From contig CANKWR010000008.1 of the NCBI GenBank assembly GCA_947487525.1, positions 1 to 53,970 on the forward strand: DNA of 53,970 nucleotides, read 5' to 3'. The stretch comes from Bacteroidota bacterium. Lineage in GTDB: Bacteria > Bacteroidota > Bacteroidia > Chitinophagales > Chitinophagaceae. Under the pieces are notes generated by a model, which did no database searches, was not told where the DNA came from, and was given only the letters and a program-made list of their open reading frames with translations. Within the stretch, counting starts at the first letter, position 1. Each line of letters opens with the position of its first letter. The position numbers and the translations under genes were made by a program. Below are positions 8,066 through 16,725 of the stretch, piece by piece.

Positions 8066-10288
8066 TTATAAATTAAACCAGTAACTGAACTTAAAGATAA
8101 GCGCTCTATTCTTATTTTTAAGAATTGGGTCTGTAAAATAATTATCAGTGTACACCAAAAAGAAGTCACTCATAGGTTTAAACCTATATTGTAAGCGACT
8201 ATTTATATTAAAATTGTTTTGCTGTGTATTGTACTGCATGAATGTAGTCCAAAACAATTGTGTACTAAAATTCCACTCTATTTTAGGAGAAATTAAAATT
8301 AAATTATTACTGCCGTAGGGTCTTGGCAATTCAATTTTATTTACTTCCGCCCTTAAGGATACTTTAAAATGTGGTTGTGATCTCCAACTTAATCCAATTG
8401 ATCCACCCGTAACATTACCATTGTAAAATTGACCAACCGTGATCATTCCAAACATGCCAAACAGTTTTCGCATATCTGATGTATAGGTCATTTCAAATTG
8501 ATTAAAACTATAATGACCTTTAGGCAAAGGTGATGCGTCGGTGAATGAAATGGGATACAATAAATTTAAACTCGTATTGGTCAAAGAAGCACTTAAAAAG
8601 GAAGCATTTTTAAAATCTGTTTGAATACTGAATTTTGCATCTGATTGATTTAAGCTATTGTCGGTGTGAAAAGTGGCAAAGTCCTCAATACTAAATTGCA
8701 ATTTTCCAATGGGTCCTTTGGCGGGATATATTTTATAGGATATTTGATTAAATGTGTTTCTAAATCCTAATCTAATAGTGGTATCTCTTTCAGCGTCATA
8801 ATTATCAATCATTTGAACAAAGCCCATGTCGGTATAGTAGTTCTTTCCAACATTGCCCACTAGCGTAACAAAGCTCCAATTGGGTTTGTCACTCATTAAA
8901 CCTGCTTGCACATATTTATCCTGATCTGTGATGGTAGGTTTAAATGCTTGGTGATAATCAGCCCATGCGCTAAATGTGCCACTTGAATTTGAATATTCAA
9001 GTGTGACCCCAGCATTTCGGCCGTACCTATCCAATGGATTTTTTTTCGCTTCTTCCTCGGATATAAAATTTTCTCTATTTAAAAAGTAGGTTTTAATATT
9101 GGATCTTTTAAGAATACTTTTTTGCAAAGTGAATGCTGAAAAATTTTCAGGCGAATAATCTCCTTGTTTCCCAGTTTGCATATTCATGAGCCCAATTCTT
9201 GTAGTTGGATTTAAATTGCCTGATAATCTTGCACCAAATAAAATGGGAATTCTATTTCCGGCCCTGTCCAATCCAATTGAACGAGAATAAAAAGGGCGTA
9301 TCGGTGGGATACCAAAGTTGGAAAACAAATCTGAGTTCTCTAAAAAGAAATTTCTCCTTTCAGGAAGAAAAATATTAAATCTTGTTAGGTTGGTTACTTG
9401 CTGGTCAACTTCAACTTGAGAAAAATCAGGATTGACAGTCAAGTCTAAATTTAAGGATGCATTGATGGCCACTTTGGCATCAAAACCTCCATTTGCATTG
9501 GTATTGATGCTTTTGCCGTTTTCTTTGTCTTCCGAACTATTGCCAGTGATATACGGCAGGAAAATAATATTTTTCGACGTAACAGGAGCGCCATTTTCCT
9601 GCCAATGGAGTAAACCTAAATAGCCTAAATCATAGGACCTGAAATTGGGAGGCACTTTAGTCCATGTACTGTATTCATTATTTTTTGCATCGATTCTTAC
9701 AAAATTAATCCCCCAATTAATTTGTTTTGGATCATATCGAATGGACTTTAAGGGAATCATTATTTCAGCCACCCAAAAACTACCATAATCTTTGGTAGCT
9801 GAAAACCATTTGCTATCCCAACTCCAGGAGGGGCCGTCTTCAAAACTATTGCTTAACTGATCATCCGACTGTACATTCAAGGCGTTTACCACAAAATAAA
9901 AACCATTGGTTTTTCTATTTTGTGGATCTAAAATGATACCAATGCCATCATTGCCGTCGTGGCCAATATCTCTTTTCAATCCTTTAATGATGGCGGTACC
10001 ACTATCGTACACTTTAAATGCAAAATATAAGTTTTCATTATCGTAGGAAACACGTACTTCGGTATTGCTTTTAGGATCCCCTATATCATTGGGATATTTC
10101 TTTTTAAAATCCTTTGCGACCTGCGAGGTAGTCCACACAGATTCGGATAAAACGCCATCAATTTTTATTTTATTCGTAGTGGGCTGAATAGTATATTGGA
10201 AATTTTTCTGGAAATCAGAAAATTCTTGCCCAGTTGCCTTATGGATGAATAACCCTAAAACAAAAAGAGCAATAAGGGTTAAACGCAT
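8066..10288 (-). CDS. Secreted DUF5916 protein with CBM9-like N-terminal domain
   Basis: A 740-residue exported protein. The signal peptide is MRLTLIALFVLGLFIHKATGQ; I prefer this ATG (10288) to two in-frame ATGs just upstream (10306 and 10297). A CBM9-like sandwich covers roughly residues 30-230 (KIDGVLSESVWTTSQVAKDF, then the RVSYDNENLYFAFKVYDS strand), followed by the DUF5916 region with VDQQVTNLTRFNIFLPERRNFF split over residues around 300, and a C-terminal series of alternating strands that looks like an outer-membrane beta barrel. Such proteins are frequent in Bacteroidota; the function is not established. Nothing around it gives a substrate. It is 13 bases upstream of ade. Confidence 0.85.
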   Translation of the reverse strand: MRLTLIALFVLGLFIHKATGQEFSDFQKNFQYTIQPTTNKIKIDGVLSESVWTTSQVAKDFKKKYPNDIGDPKSNTEVRVSYDNENLYFAFKVYDSGTAIIKGLKRDIGHDGNDGIGIILDPQNRKTNGFYFVVNALNVQSDDQLSNSFEDGPSWSWDSKWFSATKDYGSFWVAEIMIPLKSIRYDPKQINWGINFVRIDAKNNEYSTWTKVPPNFRSYDLGYLGLLHWQENGAPVTSKNIIFLPYITGNSSEDKENGKSINTNANGGFDAKVAINASLNLDLTVNPDFSQVEVDQQVTNLTRFNIFLPERRNFFLENSDLFSNFGIPPIRPFYSRSIGLDRAGNRIPILFGARLSGNLNPTTRIGLMNMQTGKQGDYSPENFSAFTLQKSILKRSNIKTYFLNRENFISEEEAKKNPLDRYGRNAGVTLEYSNSSGTFSAWADYHQAFKPTITDQDKYVQAGLMSDKPNWSFVTLVGNVGKNYYTDMGFVQMIDNYDAERDTTIRLGFRNTFNQISYKIYPAKGPIGKLQFSIEDFATFHTDNSLNQSDAKFSIQTDFKNASFLSASLTNTSLNLLYPISFTDASPLPKGHYSFNQFEMTYTSDMRKLFGMFGMITVGQFYNGNVTGGSIGLSWRSQPHFKVSLRAEVNKIELPRPYGSNNLILISPKIEWNFSTQLFWTTFMQYNTQQNNFNINSRLQYRFKPMSDFFLVYTDNYFTDPILKNKNRALIFKFSYWFNL

Positions 10289-10374
10289 ATTTATCATAGG
10301 GTGCAAATATCCATTAGTAAACGTTTTGATCTACCATTCGTGTGTGAAATTTATCAAAAAATGGGTTAAACGGC

Positions 10375-11055
10375 TTAATCCTTCTTTAAAATGTCAGGTC
10401 GACGCTCCTTTGTACGTTGCAAAGCTTGTTCCTGACGCCATTGGTCTACTTTTTTAGGGTCCCCAGTTAGCAATATTGGCGGCACTTGTAAATCTCTAAA
10501 ATTAGCAGGTCTTGAGTATACAGGAGGGGCCAACAAATTATCTTGAAAAGAATCGGTGAGGGCAGAGGTTTCATCATTCAATACGCCAGGGATGAGTCTT
10601 CCTACTGCATCTACAATGATTGCTGCGGCTAATTCGCCACCACTTAATACATAATCGCCTATTGAAATTTCTTGGGTAACATACAATTCTCGAATTCGTT
10701 GGTCAATTCCTTTGTAATGTCCGCAAATAATTAAAATTCTATTTTTTAAAGAAAGGGTATTGGCGTCTTTCTGATCAAAAGTTTTTCCGTCGGGCGTGAC
10801 AAAAATAATTTCGTCAAATTTTCCTTCCTGCTGTAATTCATCAATTGCATTGGCCAAGGGTTCGCACATAATCACCATGCCTGCGCCACCTCCATATTGG
10901 TAGTCGTCTACCTGGCCATGTTTATTAATAGCCCATTTGCGTAATTGGTGTAATTTAATAGTAAGGTGCCCCCTTTCTTGTGCACGCTTCATGATGCTGT
11001 GCTCAAAAGGGCTGGTCAATAACTCGGGTAATACAGTTAATATTTCAATGGTCAT
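10375..11055 (-). CDS. trmD: tRNA (guanine-N1)-methyltransferase
   Basis: TrmD methylates G37 of tRNAs that read CNN codons and prevents +1 frameshifting. The 226-residue protein has the SPOUT knot signature: YQYGGGAGMVI, then ICGHYKGIDQRI and ISIGDYVLSGGELAA. Length is typical. In many bacteria trmD follows rimM; here it lies about 8 kb from rpsP-rimM and on the opposite strand. The gene starts 9 bases after hslR, and a TAACTTTG element overlaps the hslR stop only four bases from the ATG, so it may have its own leaderless transcript. Confidence 0.96.
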   Translation of the reverse strand: MTIEILTVLPELLTSPFEHSIMKRAQERGHLTIKLHQLRKWAINKHGQVDDYQYGGGAGMVIMCEPLANAIDELQQEGKFDEIIFVTPDGKTFDQKDANTLSLKNRILIICGHYKGIDQRIRELYVTQEISIGDYVLSGGELAAAIIVDAVGRLIPGVLNDETSALTDSFQDNLLAPPVYSRPANFRDLQVPPILLTGDPKKVDQWRQEQALQRTKERRPDILKKD

Positions 11056-11059
11056 GATA

Positions 11060-11067
11060 CAAAGTTA
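11060..11067 (-). promoter_or_regulatory. -7 promoter element (TAACTTTG) immediately before trmD
   Basis: The minus strand reads TAACTTTG then four bases and the trmD ATG. The element matches TAnnTTTG exactly and includes the hslR stop codon. If used, the transcript would start at or next to the ATG. Confidence 0.4.
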
Positions 11068-11460
11068 ATCCAAAAATTCCCCTAAATCTCTTCTATTCTT
11101 TTTTGTGGGACGTCCAATTTTACTTAATCTTTTACCTGTTTGGAAAGTGGCTGCCACCTGCCGCACTCTTTCTAATTCTTCCACCGGGGTTAAATCTTCG
11201 TAATATTGAATCGCCTCGGTATAGGCCATGCGTTTATCAAGTAGTTGTGTTACACGTAAAGTCCAGTTTTTATGTTCGGTTCTTGCTTCATATATATCCC
11301 CTACCACTACTGCTCGAGCAGCTTTTATATTTTCTCCTTTTAGCTTCACGCGACCTTTATCAATAGCCTCTGTTGCCTGACTACGCGTTTTAAAAACGCG
11401 AATCGACCAAAGGTATTTATCTAATCTTACTTTTTCTTTTTTGTCTTTTTCGGCACTCAT
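11065..11460 (-). CDS. S4-domain RNA-binding protein, HslR/Hsp15 family
   Basis: A 131-residue protein whose N-terminal S4 domain (RLDKYLWSIRVFKTRSQA, residues about 13-30, then GRVKLKGENIKAARAV) matches Hsp15/HslR, the factor that binds 50S subunits carrying stranded nascent chains. The C-terminal part (residues 75-131) is basic and includes GKRLSKIGRPTKKNRRDL, also seen in the family. It lies between the M20 peptidase gene (3 bases away) and trmD (9 bases), so the three are very likely co-transcribed. Confidence 0.88.
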   Translation of the reverse strand: MSAEKDKKEKVRLDKYLWSIRVFKTRSQATEAIDKGRVKLKGENIKAARAVVVGDIYEARTEHKNWTLRVTQLLDKRMAYTEAIQYYEDLTPVEELERVRQVAATFQTGKRLSKIGRPTKKNRRDLGEFLD

Positions 11461-11463
11461 GCT

Positions 11464-12834
11464 TTATGCATTTTTTTCTGCAAAGAATTTATGAAAATAA
11501 GGGATGGTCTCGATTCCTTTGTAAAAGTTAGCAATATCATATTTTTCATTTGGACTATGTAAATTATCGCTGTCCAATCCAAATCCCATAAATACAATCT
11601 TCAATCCTAATTCTTTTTCAAACAAAGAACAAATTGGAATACTTCCTCCACCTCTTACTGGAATGGGTTCTTTGCCAAATGTGGTGGTAATTGCTTTTGC
11701 CGCACTTTTGTACTCATGAGAATCAATGGGTGTCATATAAGGTTCACCCCCATGGTGTTCAAATGCATCCACGGTTACATTAGGAGGTGCAATTTTTTTA
11801 AAGTGATCCAAAACCATGGCGGTAATTTTTTCTGAAGATTGATTCGGCACCAAACGACAGGAAATTTTTGCAAAGGCTTTGGAAGGCAAAACTGTTTTTG
11901 CACCTTCGCCTATATAGCCGCCCCAAATTCCATTTACTTCTAGTGTTGGACGTATACCTGTTCTTTCATTGGTGCTATAGCCCTTTTCCCCCCATACTTC
12001 TTTTATGCCTAAATCTTCCGACCATGCTGCTATATCAAATGGCGCTTCTGCCATTTTCGCTCTTTCCGCATCGGTGGAGGCAACCACAGCATCATAAAAA
12101 CCAGGAATCGTAATATGGTTATTTTCATCGTGGCAAGATGCAATCATTTTAGATAAGATGGTAATTGGATTGGCTACCGCACCACCATACACCCCACTAT
12201 GCAAATCACGATTAGGTCCAGTCACTTCTATTTCGATATAGCTTAAACCACGCACGCCGATATCAATAGATGGTGTGTCCATACTTATCATAGCGGTATC
12301 ACTAATTAAGATTACATCGGCTTTCAATAAGGCATGATTGGCTTTTACGAAAGTGGCTAAGTTGGGACTACCAATTTCCTCCTCTCCTTCAATGATAAAT
12401 TTAATATTCGTACACATGGTGTTCGTTTTGGTCATTATTTCTAATGCCTTCACATGCATATAAAACTGGCCCTTGTCATCGCAGGAACCGCGTGCAAAAA
12501 TTTTACCATCAATAATGGTCGGCTCAAAAGGACCACTCTTCCATAATTCTAATGGTTCCGCTGGTTGCACATCATAGTGTCCATAAACCAATACCGTTGG
12601 GAAATTAGGATCTACCATTATTTCGCCATACACGATAGGGTGACCTTCGGTTTCATAAATTTTTGTTGTTTGTGCACCCGCATCTTGCAATGATTTTTCT
12701 ACTGCTTTAGCACAGGCAATCATATCCTCCTTGTTTTCACTCTTGGCACTAATACTCGGGATTCTTAATAAATCTAATAATTCGTTTAAAAAACGCTCCT
12801 TGTTTTGTGCTTGATATGCTGTCCAGTTTTCCAT
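11464..12834 (-). CDS. M20-family dipeptidase
   Basis: A 456-residue cytoplasmic metallopeptidase without signal peptide. The di-zinc site is visible: VLVYGHYDVQPAEP (His and Asp ligands, near residue 86), the catalytic pair in IEGEEEIGSPNL (near 145), the DTAM segment, and GFGLDSDNLHSPNEKYDI near the C-terminus with the last His ligand. The dimerisation (lid) domain lies between about 190 and 350. The family cleaves dipeptides or acylated amino acids; the exact substrate is not known. It starts 36 bases after the CDF gene stop and is followed by hslR. Confidence 0.9.
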   Translation of the reverse strand: MENWTAYQAQNKERFLNELLDLLRIPSISAKSENKEDMIACAKAVEKSLQDAGAQTTKIYETEGHPIVYGEIMVDPNFPTVLVYGHYDVQPAEPLELWKSGPFEPTIIDGKIFARGSCDDKGQFYMHVKALEIMTKTNTMCTNIKFIIEGEEEIGSPNLATFVKANHALLKADVILISDTAMISMDTPSIDIGVRGLSYIEIEVTGPNRDLHSGVYGGAVANPITILSKMIASCHDENNHITIPGFYDAVVASTDAERAKMAEAPFDIAAWSEDLGIKEVWGEKGYSTNERTGIRPTLEVNGIWGGYIGEGAKTVLPSKAFAKISCRLVPNQSSEKITAMVLDHFKKIAPPNVTVDAFEHHGGEPYMTPIDSHEYKSAAKAITTTFGKEPIPVRGGGSIPICSLFEKELGLKIVFMGFGLDSDNLHSPNEKYDIANFYKGIETIPYFHKFFAEKNA

Positions 12835-12870
12835 ATTTATTTTTTCAAGATTAATTTAATAAGTACAATA

Positions 12871-13854
12871 TTATAATTGGTGTTTAGTGTTGACTAAAAC
12901 ATTTTCCATGGTCCAGTCTAGTTTTTTCTTAAAGCTTGCTTGTCTCTGTGGGCAATTTTCAAGTGTACAAATGTCACAGCTAAATGGCATACAACCATCA
13001 ATATGGATAAAAAATTCAACACTATCTCCAAATTTACTTTTTATCAAGTCGGTAAATTGATCCATGATCAAATGCGCTTCATGAACATTTAAGTACCAGG
13101 GCATGGTTAAATGACAATCAATATGCATTAAAGGACCATATTTAATTACCCTCAAATTGTGCAAATCAATCCAGCTTTTATTTCTGTTGTCGTTGATTTC
13201 TGCAATCACATTTTCCAACAAGGCCATATCGGCTTCATCCATGATCCCTGCAATAGATTGTCTAATAATTGTATAGCCATTATAAATAATCCAAATCCCC
13301 ATTAGCATTGCGATATAACTATCTAAGCCGTTGAATTTTGTGAGCAATACAATGGCAATGCCCATGATGACACCAAAAGTAGTAACGCTATCAATGATTA
13401 AATGCTTACCACTAGAAACTAAAGCAAGTGAGTTGTTTTTTCGGCCTATTTTTTTTGCCATCAACCCGGCAAATAAATTTATTAATGCGGTAATCAGTAA
13501 TATCCATAATCCATTATCGAGTGCATGTAAAGCAGTTGGTGAAGAAAAACTAGACAAGGCCTCTAAAATAATGATGAGCCCAGCGGTGATAATTAAACTG
13601 CCTTCAAATGCAGCAGAAATAAATTCTGCTTTCCCATGTCCGTAGGGGTGATCCTTGTCCTTTGGTTTACTTGCAACGTATAAGCTATAAAGGCCAATAC
13701 AACCTGCTAACACATTTACAATACTTTCTAGTGCATCAGAAAGCACAGACAGCGAGTGTGTTAAATAGTAAGCAACAAACTTAAGTACAAATAAAATAAT
13801 ACTAAGTGTTGTTACAAATAATTGGACTTTAAAATTTTGTTTGGTTTTGTGCAC
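12871..13854 (-). CDS. Cation diffusion facilitator (CDF) family metal transporter
   Basis: A 327-residue inner-membrane protein with about six helices (LKFVAYYLTHSLSVLSDALES is TM2 with the metal-binding Asp; HLIIDSVTTFGVI is TM5) and a cytoplasmic C-terminal domain. These carriers export Zn2+, Fe2+ or similar ions in exchange for protons. The DHPYGHGKAEF motif between helices is typical. The C-terminus carries a cysteine cluster (CMPFSCDICTLENCP, near residue 290) beyond the usual domain, likely a metal site. The start is a GTG; no ATG is available before TM1. Confidence 0.88.
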   Translation of the reverse strand: MHKTKQNFKVQLFVTTLSIILFVLKFVAYYLTHSLSVLSDALESIVNVLAGCIGLYSLYVASKPKDKDHPYGHGKAEFISAAFEGSLIITAGLIIILEALSSFSSPTALHALDNGLWILLITALINLFAGLMAKKIGRKNNSLALVSSGKHLIIDSVTTFGVIMGIAIVLLTKFNGLDSYIAMLMGIWIIYNGYTIIRQSIAGIMDEADMALLENVIAEINDNRNKSWIDLHNLRVIKYGPLMHIDCHLTMPWYLNVHEAHLIMDQFTDLIKSKFGDSVEFFIHIDGCMPFSCDICTLENCPQRQASFKKKLDWTMENVLVNTKHQL

Positions 13855-13889
13855 GAAATAAAATTATACGTATGCAAAGTTGAATCTAA

Positions 13890-14627
13890 TTATTTTGATA
13901 TTGCAGTTGCATATCTCTTTTGAACCATTTCCCAGTTTACAATATTCCACCATGCATTAATATAATCGGGACGTTTGTTCTGGTATTTCAAATAGTAAGC
14001 ATGTTCCCAAACATCTAAGCCTAATAAAGGAGTGCCTTGAATTTCAGCAACATCCATGAATGGGTTGTCTTGGTTCGGTGTAGAACTCACTACCAAGCGG
14101 CCCTCTTTTGTTACCAATAACCAAGCCCATCCGCTCCCAAATCTATTTTTAGCAGCTTCTCCAAATGCCTTTTGAAAATTCGCAAATGAACCGAATGATT
14201 TATCAATCGCTTCTGCCAATGCGCCTGTGGGTGCAGTAGAAGGGGAGGGTTGCATTAATTGCCAGAAGAATTCATGGTTATAATGTCCACCAGCGTTATT
14301 GCGCATTTTAGTAGAATACGTTGAAATAGATTTTAATACTGCTGTCAATGAACTATTGTTGATGTCTACTTTCTCCGCCTCACAAGCCTCCGCTAAGTTT
14401 TTAGCATAGCTTGCTGCGTGTTTGCCATAATGAATTTCCATGGTCATTGCATCAATATAGGGCTCTAAAGTAGCATAGCTGTAAGGAAGAGGCTGCTGTT
14501 TAAATTCGGAAACAGCAAAATATTGTTCAGGTACTAATTTTGAAATCAAGGGCATGGTAGCCAATGCAATACCTGCTTTGCCAGTTTTGGATAAAAATTG
14601 ACGGCGATTTTGATGTAAACTTGACAT
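13890..14627 (-). CDS. Iron/manganese superoxide dismutase with Tat-like export signal
   Basis: A 245-residue superoxide dismutase. The four metal ligands are visible by alignment with SodA/SodB: H66 (MEIHYGKH), H118 (YNHEFFW), D205 and H209 (LDVWEHAYY). The segment GSGWAWLLV and the tail DYINAWWNIVNW are typical. Before the enzyme there are about 45 extra residues with a twin-arginine type signal: N-R-R-Q-F-L-S at residues 7-13, then a hydrophobic stretch (GIALATMPLIS). So it is likely exported folded, with its metal, to the periplasm. Whether Fe or Mn is used cannot be decided by eye. It starts 3 bases after the LptF/G gene stop. Confidence 0.93.
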   Translation of the reverse strand: MSSLHQNRRQFLSKTGKAGIALATMPLISKLVPEQYFAVSEFKQQPLPYSYATLEPYIDAMTMEIHYGKHAASYAKNLAEACEAEKVDINNSSLTAVLKSISTYSTKMRNNAGGHYNHEFFWQLMQPSPSTAPTGALAEAIDKSFGSFANFQKAFGEAAKNRFGSGWAWLLVTKEGRLVVSSTPNQDNPFMDVAEIQGTPLLGLDVWEHAYYLKYQNKRPDYINAWWNIVNWEMVQKRYATAISK

Positions 14628-14630
14628 ATA

Positions 14631-16058
14631 TTATTTTTTAAAGTACTTAAGTAAAGTTACTTTAATTGGCTGTAAAAGTCGGTAGTAAAATTCCTGATTA
14701 AATAGTTGCGAGTCACGCATCGCCTTATAGGTAAGAAAAAATCCAATTGGAATTAAAATTGCGGAAGAAAACCACATTCCCTTGTAAACAGTCCATTCGC
14801 CTGATTTTGCAAATTTCTCTCCAAAATTATTGAGTAGGAAAAATACCACAAAAAACACAATGGCCAATACAAAAGGGGTTCCAAAACCTCCCTTTCTAAT
14901 AATGGAGCCTAAAGGAGCACCAATTAAAAATAATACGATACACGCAAATGAAAGTGTAAACTTACGATGCCATTCAATAGCATGAAAAGCACTTGAAGCT
15001 TTATTTTCTCTATAGGTATCTTTAAGGGTGGTTAAATTGTTAAGTACACTTTGAAATTGATAACTAATTGCTTCAGCAATGATGCTCGAAACAGAGTCTG
15101 GAATAATTTCGTTGATTTTTTTTACCGCTTTTAATTTGGGTAATCCGGCAAATAATTTAGTACTGTCCCTATAATTCATGAATCTTAAATAGGGCGCTAC
15201 TTCGGCATTCATTTTTTTAATATAAACGCTATCACTGTTGGTTAATGAATCAATGGCGCTTCCTAACTGACGAACACTAAGCATTTTGGGATCGTATATA
15301 TTATCATTGTCCTTATTCATTTGAAAACTTTTCAAATTGAATACTTTTTTATATTCTTTAAAGTTCAATCTTGAAAATTCGGTATTGGTGGTATTTTTAA
15401 GTCCTCTTTCTTGGTATCGCCACCCGTTGTATAAAATAAATTCCAAAAACTTTTTATCCTTGGAAACCCTCATTACACCTGACTCTGCAATAATCATATT
15501 GTCTTGCAGGTTAAATTTTTTCTCAAATATGACAATATTGCGAATCACACTATCATTGGACTCTTTCTTGCCTAATTTAATAACATAGCCATCAATTTTA
15601 TCATAAAAAACGCCCTCTTTAAAATCTAAGGCTGGTTTAGAAACAATAATTTCATACTTCAGTGAAGTCAACTTCATCTGCGTTACCGGAATAATATTAT
15701 TTGCAAATAGAAAAGCAACACCCGATAAAAATATCGTAAACATAAAAAGGGGGCGCATGAATCTAATCAGTGGAATACCCGCGGCTTTTATTGCAATGAG
15801 TTCAAAACTTTCTCCTAGGTTACCAAAAGTCATGATAGAGGAAAACAATAATGCCAAAGGCAAGGCTGTGGTAAAAGTGCTTACGGACACGAGTCCAATA
15901 AGTTGCATAATGGTGAGGAAATCCAAACCCTTACCTACTAAGTCGTCAATGTATAGCCAAAAAAATTGCATCGTCAGCACAAATGTAGAAATGGTAAGTG
16001 CTGCCAAAAACGGGCCTATAAAAGCCTTTAGAATTAGTATGTCTAATTTTTTGAACAA
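14631..16058 (-). CDS. LptF/LptG-family lipopolysaccharide export permease
   Basis: A 475-residue membrane protein of the LptF/LptG (YjgP/YjgQ) family: three N-terminal helices (about 14-36, 50-75, 98-120), a long periplasmic beta-jellyroll region (roughly 125-365) and three C-terminal helices including GAPLGSIIRKGGFGTP. LptF and LptG, together with LptB, extract LPS from the inner membrane. The start is TTG at 16058 (MFKKLDILILKAF); it lies in the same frame as, and nine bases beyond, the stop of the START-like gene. The partner permease and LptB are not in the window. Confidence 0.9.
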   Translation of the reverse strand: MFKKLDILILKAFIGPFLAALTISTFVLTMQFFWLYIDDLVGKGLDFLTIMQLIGLVSVSTFTTALPLALLFSSIMTFGNLGESFELIAIKAAGIPLIRFMRPLFMFTIFLSGVAFLFANNIIPVTQMKLTSLKYEIIVSKPALDFKEGVFYDKIDGYVIKLGKKESNDSVIRNIVIFEKKFNLQDNMIIAESGVMRVSKDKKFLEFILYNGWRYQERGLKNTTNTEFSRLNFKEYKKVFNLKSFQMNKDNDNIYDPKMLSVRQLGSAIDSLTNSDSVYIKKMNAEVAPYLRFMNYRDSTKLFAGLPKLKAVKKINEIIPDSVSSIIAEAISYQFQSVLNNLTTLKDTYRENKASSAFHAIEWHRKFTLSFACIVLFLIGAPLGSIIRKGGFGTPFVLAIVFFVVFFLLNNFGEKFAKSGEWTVYKGMWFSSAILIPIGFFLTYKAMRDSQLFNQEFYYRLLQPIKVTLLKYFKK

Positions 16059-16067
16059 GTTGTTTAA

Positions 16068-16451
16068 CTAGCTGCCTATTCGATGAAACAGATCTTTAAT
16101 TTGATATTCCCAAAGTTGTGATTGGTCTTTAATTTCATTCTTTTCAGCGAAGTCTTTGATGATAAGTACGGTTTGATTTGAGATTTCCGTTTTTTCAATC
16201 TTGAATTCAAAGTATTCATTTTTCTCACTGTGCAACCATCTAAAGCGAATAAACTTATCTTCTTCCTGATCTAAAATTTCTGCCTTGTCTGGTACGCCTC
16301 CATTCCATGAAAAACTGTATACGTTTTCCCATTCGTCTACTTTATCAGCAAACCATTCTTGTAAACCAGATGCGGTTGATAAAAATTCAAATAAGATGCC
16401 TGGTGAACATCTTACTGGAAATTCTAGTGTAAATAATTGTTTTTTACTCAT
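16068..16451 (-). CDS. START-like (AHSA1/SRPBCC) domain protein
   Basis: A 127-residue single-domain protein: LEFPVRCSPGILFEFLSTAS followed by GLQEWFADKVD, then alternating strands (KFIRFRW, YFEFKIEK, TVLIIKDFAE) and a C-terminal helix. This is the SRPBCC/START fold as in AHSA1-like proteins, which bind small hydrophobic ligands or act as cochaperones. Ligand and role are unknown; it is conserved next to lptF/G in related bacteria as far as I recall. It is the first gene of the minus-strand run and faces ffh across a 274-base divergent spacer. Confidence 0.8.
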   Translation of the reverse strand: MSKKQLFTLEFPVRCSPGILFEFLSTASGLQEWFADKVDEWENVYSFSWNGGVPDKAEILDQEEDKFIRFRWLHSEKNEYFEFKIEKTEISNQTVLIIKDFAEKNEIKDQSQLWEYQIKDLFHRIGS

Positions 16452-16674
16452 AATATCTCGGTGTCCTCTTGTATTAATTAGTTCGTTAGATGCAATAATA
16501 ATAATTAAAGGTTAGGTTCCAAGTTTTTTTCAAAATATATTAGTTAACAAACTGTCAAGATACATAGTCTATAGCATCATTATTTCACTAAAATATTGAA
16601 TATCAATTAGTTAATACCATCTTAGCAAATTATTTTTCATCGTTTAAATGTCCTTTTTCCCAATATGTTTTCTT

Positions 16675-16706
16675 TTGATCGGACTGCGTTCTCTGTCTTA
16701 TCTTTG
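16675..16706 (+). promoter_or_regulatory. Promoter of ffh
   Basis: TTG at 16675-16677, a 21-base spacer, then TATCTTTG at 16699-16706: a full match to the Bacteroidota sigma-ABfr type promoter. The ffh ATG follows 19 bases later. It is the best two-part promoter in the window. Confidence 0.65.
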
Positions 16707-16725
16707 CTACCCTTAAAATAGCAAT

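Noticed and set aside
16452..16725. SRP RNA or another small RNA gene in the spacer before ffh
   Set aside because: I saw no SRP Alu/S-domain motif (GGAA tetraloop on a long stem) and no terminator; only the ffh promoter can be supported.
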